This document shows positions 5,363 to 7,893 of a stretch of DNA of 7,893 nucleotides, one piece after another. Within the stretch, counting starts at the first letter, position 1. Each line of letters begins with the position of its first letter. The DNA comes from Acidobacteriota bacterium. Its GTDB lineage: Bacteria > Acidobacteriota > Vicinamibacteria > Vicinamibacterales > JAFNAJ01. The position numbers and the translations under genes are program-made. The notes below the pieces were generated by a model that was given only the letters and a program-made list of their open reading frames with translations, had not been told where the DNA came from and made no database searches. The DNA is taken from assembly GCA_017860085.1 (NCBI GenBank), contig JAFNAJ010000107.1, forward strand, positions 1-7,893, read 5' to 3'.

Positions 5363-7893
5363 ATGAACCTGAATCGACTGACCGAGAAGGCCCAGGAAGC
5401 CGTGCTGGCGGCCCAGCAACTGGCCGAGCGCGCTGGCAACCCCCAGCTCGAACCGGAGCACCTGTTGACGACGCTCGTCGAACAGCGCGACGGCGTCGTG
5501 CCCGCGCTGCTCGCGAGAATGAGTGTCGAGCCCCAGGCCCTGGCCTCCGCGCTGCGCCGCGAACTCAGCGCGCTGCCGCAGGCCCGCGGCGGCGCACAGC
5601 CCGCGTTGTCCCCCCGCTTCCGCGCGGTGGCCGATGCCGCGCAAGCCGAGGCCGAGCAACTGAAGGACGAGTACCTCAGCACCGAGCACCTGTTGCTGGC
5701 GATGGCCAGCGAACCGGGTCGTGCGCCGGCGGCGCGGCTGCTGCGCGACAGCGGCATCACGCGCGACCGCATCTTCGAGGCTCTCACGGCGATCCGCGGA
5801 TCGCAGCGGGTCACCGATCAGACCCCGGAAGGCAAGTACCAGGCGCTCGAGCGTTATGGCCGCGACCTGACCGACCTCGCCCGCAAGGGCAAGCTCGACC
5901 CGGTGATCGGCCGAGACGAGGAGATTCGGCGGGTGGTCCAGGTGCTCTCGCGGCGCACCAAGAACAACCCCGTGCTCATCGGCGAGCCCGGGGTCGGCAA
6001 GACCGCCATCGTCGAGGGCCTGGCGGGACGCATCGTCCGAGGTGACGTCCCCGAGGGGCTGAAGGACAAGCGCATCGTTGCCCTCGACATGGGGTCGCTG
6101 GTGGCCGGCGCCAAGTACCGGGGCGAATTCGAGGAACGCCTGAAGGCCGTCCTCAAGGAGATCACCGACTCGAGCGGCCAGATCGTGCTCTTCATCGACG
6201 AGTTGCACACCGTGGTGGGCGCGGGCGCCGCCGAGGGCGCCATCGACGCCTCCAACATGCTGAAGCCCATGCTCGCGCGCGGCGAGCTGCACACCATTGG
6301 TGCCACGACGATCGACGAGTACCGCAAGCACATCGAGAAGGACGCGGCCCTCGAGCGTCGCTTCCAGACCGTGCTCGTCGGCGAGCCGTCGGTCGAGGAC
6401 ACCATCAGCATTCTCCGTGGCCTGCGCGAGCGGTATGAGATCCACCACGGCGTGCGGTTGAAGGATTCCGCGCTGGTTGCCGCCGCGGTCCTGTCGCACC
6501 GGTACATCCCCGACCGCTTCCTGCCGGACAAGGCCATCGACCTCGTCGACGAGGCCGCCTCGAAGCTCCGCATGGAGATCGACTCGATGCCCGCCGAGCT
6601 CGACGAGGTCTCGCGCCGGCTCATGCAGCTCGAGATCGAACGAGAGGCGCTCAGGAAGGAGACCGACGCCGCCTCGCTGGAGCGCCTTGCGCGGCTCGAG
6701 AAAGAGATCGCGCAGCTCAAGGAGGATCAGACCCGCCTGTCCGCGCAGTGGAGCCAGGAGAAGGACACCATTCAAGCCACTCGCAAGATCAAGCAGGAGA
6801 TCGAGCAGGTGCGACTCGATATCGAGCGGGCGCAGCGCATGGGCGACTATGCGGCGGCCTCCGAACTGCAGTACGGCCGCATTCCCCAGCTCGAGGGCCG
6901 CCTCCGCGCGGAGGAGACCCGGCTCTCGACCCTCCAGGCGGGCCAGCATCTGCTGAAGGAAGAGGTGGACGAAGAAGACATCGCCGACGTGGTCAGCAAG
7001 TGGACCCACATCCCGGTGAACCGACTCGTCGAAGGCGAGATCCAGAAGCTCCTGCAGATGGAACATCGGCTCCACGAGCGGGTCGTCGGCCAGGACGAAG
7101 CCATCGAGGCGGTTGCCAGTGCCATCCGCCGGGCTCGTGCGGGCCTTCAGGATCCGAACCGCCCGCTGGGCAGCTTCGTCTTTCTCGGCCCGACGGGCGT
7201 CGGCAAGACGGAGCTGGCCCGCGCGCTGGCCGAGTTCCTGTTCGACGACGAGCGGGCGCTGGTGCGCATCGACATGTCCGAGTACCAGGAGAAGCACACC
7301 GTCTCCCGGATGATTGGCGCGCCCCCGGGCTATGTGGGGTACGAAGAGGCGGGTCAGCTCACCGAGGCGGTGCGGCGCCGCCCCTATTCAGTCGTGCTCT
7401 TCGACGAGGTCGAGAAAGCGCACGCGGAAGTGCTCGACGTCCTGCTCCAGGTGCTCGACGATGGACGGTTGACCGACGGCAAGGGACGCGTGGTCGACTT
7501 CAAGAACACGGTCGTGATCATGACGTCGAACCTCGGCAGCCACTATCTCGCCGAGCACGCCGGCCGGGAAGGGGTGCTGTCGGAGGGTGTGCGCCGTCAG
7601 GTGATGGACGCGCTGCGGCAGCACTTCCGGCCCGAGTTCGTCAACCGGATTGACGAAGTGATCATCTTCCACCCGCTGACCCGCGAGCACCTCAAGCAGA
7701 TCGTCGACATCCAGGTGCGGCACCTGCTCGAACGACTCGAGGAGCGCAAGCTGACCTTCGAGCTGACGGACGCGGCGCGCGACCAACTCGTGTCGGAAGG
7801 CTTTGATCCTGTCTACGGAGCGCGGCCGCTCAAGCGAACGCTGCAACGCCGCGTCCTGGACCCGCTCGCGATGAAGCTGCTCGAGGGCGAGTT
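5363..7893 (+). CDS. clpB: ClpB (Hsp100) protein disaggregase, 3' end beyond right edge
   Basis: The hexameric AAA+ chaperone that threads aggregated proteins through its pore with DnaK help. 843 residues are present, so only about 20-40 are missing. Order: Clp N domain (1-145); NBD1 with Walker A GEPGVGKT (207-214), pore-loop KYRG with Tyr252, Walker B IVLFIDE (274-280, Glu280) and arginine finger ALERRF; a full coiled-coil middle domain (about 410-530), which marks ClpB rather than ClpA; NBD2 with Walker A GPTGVGKT (609-616), pore-loop GYVGYEE with Tyr657, Walker B VVLFDE (677-682), FRPEFVNRIDE arginine finger and sensor-2 GARPLKR. All catalytic motifs are intact. One oddity: the usual WTGIP motif after the middle domain reads WTHIP (His549). 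ATG at 5363 follows the cbpA stop by nine bases with only a weak AGG upstream. No in-frame start codon is seen where E. coli makes its N-truncated form. Confidence 0.97.
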   Translation, partial: MNLNRLTEKAQEAVLAAQQLAERAGNPQLEPEHLLTTLVEQRDGVVPALLARMSVEPQALASALRRELSALPQARGGAQPALSPRFRAVADAAQAEAEQLKDEYLSTEHLLLAMASEPGRAPAARLLRDSGITRDRIFEALTAIRGSQRVTDQTPEGKYQALERYGRDLTDLARKGKLDPVIGRDEEIRRVVQVLSRRTKNNPVLIGEPGVGKTAIVEGLAGRIVRGDVPEGLKDKRIVALDMGSLVAGAKYRGEFEERLKAVLKEITDSSGQIVLFIDELHTVVGAGAAEGAIDASNMLKPMLARGELHTIGATTIDEYRKHIEKDAALERRFQTVLVGEPSVEDTISILRGLRERYEIHHGVRLKDSALVAAAVLSHRYIPDRFLPDKAIDLVDEAASKLRMEIDSMPAELDEVSRRLMQLEIEREALRKETDAASLERLARLEKEIAQLKEDQTRLSAQWSQEKDTIQATRKIKQEIEQVRLDIERAQRMGDYAAASELQYGRIPQLEGRLRAEETRLSTLQAGQHLLKEEVDEEDIADVVSKWTHIPVNRLVEGEIQKLLQMEHRLHERVVGQDEAIEAVASAIRRARAGLQDPNRPLGSFVFLGPTGVGKTELARALAEFLFDDERALVRIDMSEYQEKHTVSRMIGAPPGYVGYEEAGQLTEAVRRRPYSVVLFDEVEKAHAEVLDVLLQVLDDGRLTDGKGRVVDFKNTVVIMTSNLGSHYLAEHAGREGVLSEGVRRQVMDALRQHFRPEFVNRIDEVIIFHPLTREHLKQIVDIQVRHLLERLEERKLTFELTDAARDQLVSEGFDPVYGARPLKRTLQRRVLDPLAMKLLEGE

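Noticed and set aside
3137..7297. A minus-strand reading frame of 1386 codons opposite clpB, cbpA and hspR and continuing into terC
   Set aside because: Over clpB it is antisense codon for codon; it would be closed only by sense TTA, CTA or TCA, which GC-rich genes avoid. The product is low-complexity and unlike any family until the terC portion, so only 3137-3871 is real.

Overview
The window is GC-rich (mostly two-thirds or more G+C by eye), densely packed bacterial chromosome with two divergent gene blocks that share one intergenic region at about 3872-4049. No mobile element, CRISPR array, tRNA or rRNA is visible. The order hspR-like / cbpA-like / clpB, the GC-rich codon use and the style of the neighbouring genes would fit an acidobacterium (Vicinamibacteria-like), but nothing here proves the taxonomy.

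Rightward block (4050 to beyond 7893): a protein-quality-control operon. It encodes a MerR-family heat-shock repressor of the HspR type, a CbpA-type (zinc-finger-free) DnaJ co-chaperone and the ClpB disaggregase, which is cut by the right edge close to its natural end. Gaps are a few bases, so the three are very probably co-transcribed. The promoter is unusually easy to read in this GC-rich background: TTGACA, a 17-bp spacer and TATACT. It is overlaid by an 8-bp-arm inverted repeat with the same TTGA-N11-TCAA geometry as the actinobacterial HAIR operator bound by HspR. The simplest model is an autorepressed heat-shock operon. No dnaK or grpE is present in the window.

Leftward block (3871 down to 1 and beyond): four membrane-associated genes. 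They are a TerC/YkoY-family integral membrane protein, a NagX/HGSNAT-like transmembrane acetyltransferase (COG4299/DUF5009 type), a RodZ-like HTH protein with a C-terminal RDD-like membrane domain, and an MFS transporter cut by the left edge. The second and third genes overlap by the four bases GTGA; the third and fourth also appear to overlap. The acetyltransferase-like gene may have its own promoter placed so that its transcript would be leaderless.

There is no clear evidence of a wholly new system. The points most worth testing are the HAIR-like operator with its clustered half-sites between terC and hspR, the possible leaderless start of the acetyltransferase-like gene, and the uncharacterised HTH-RDD protein coupled to it.
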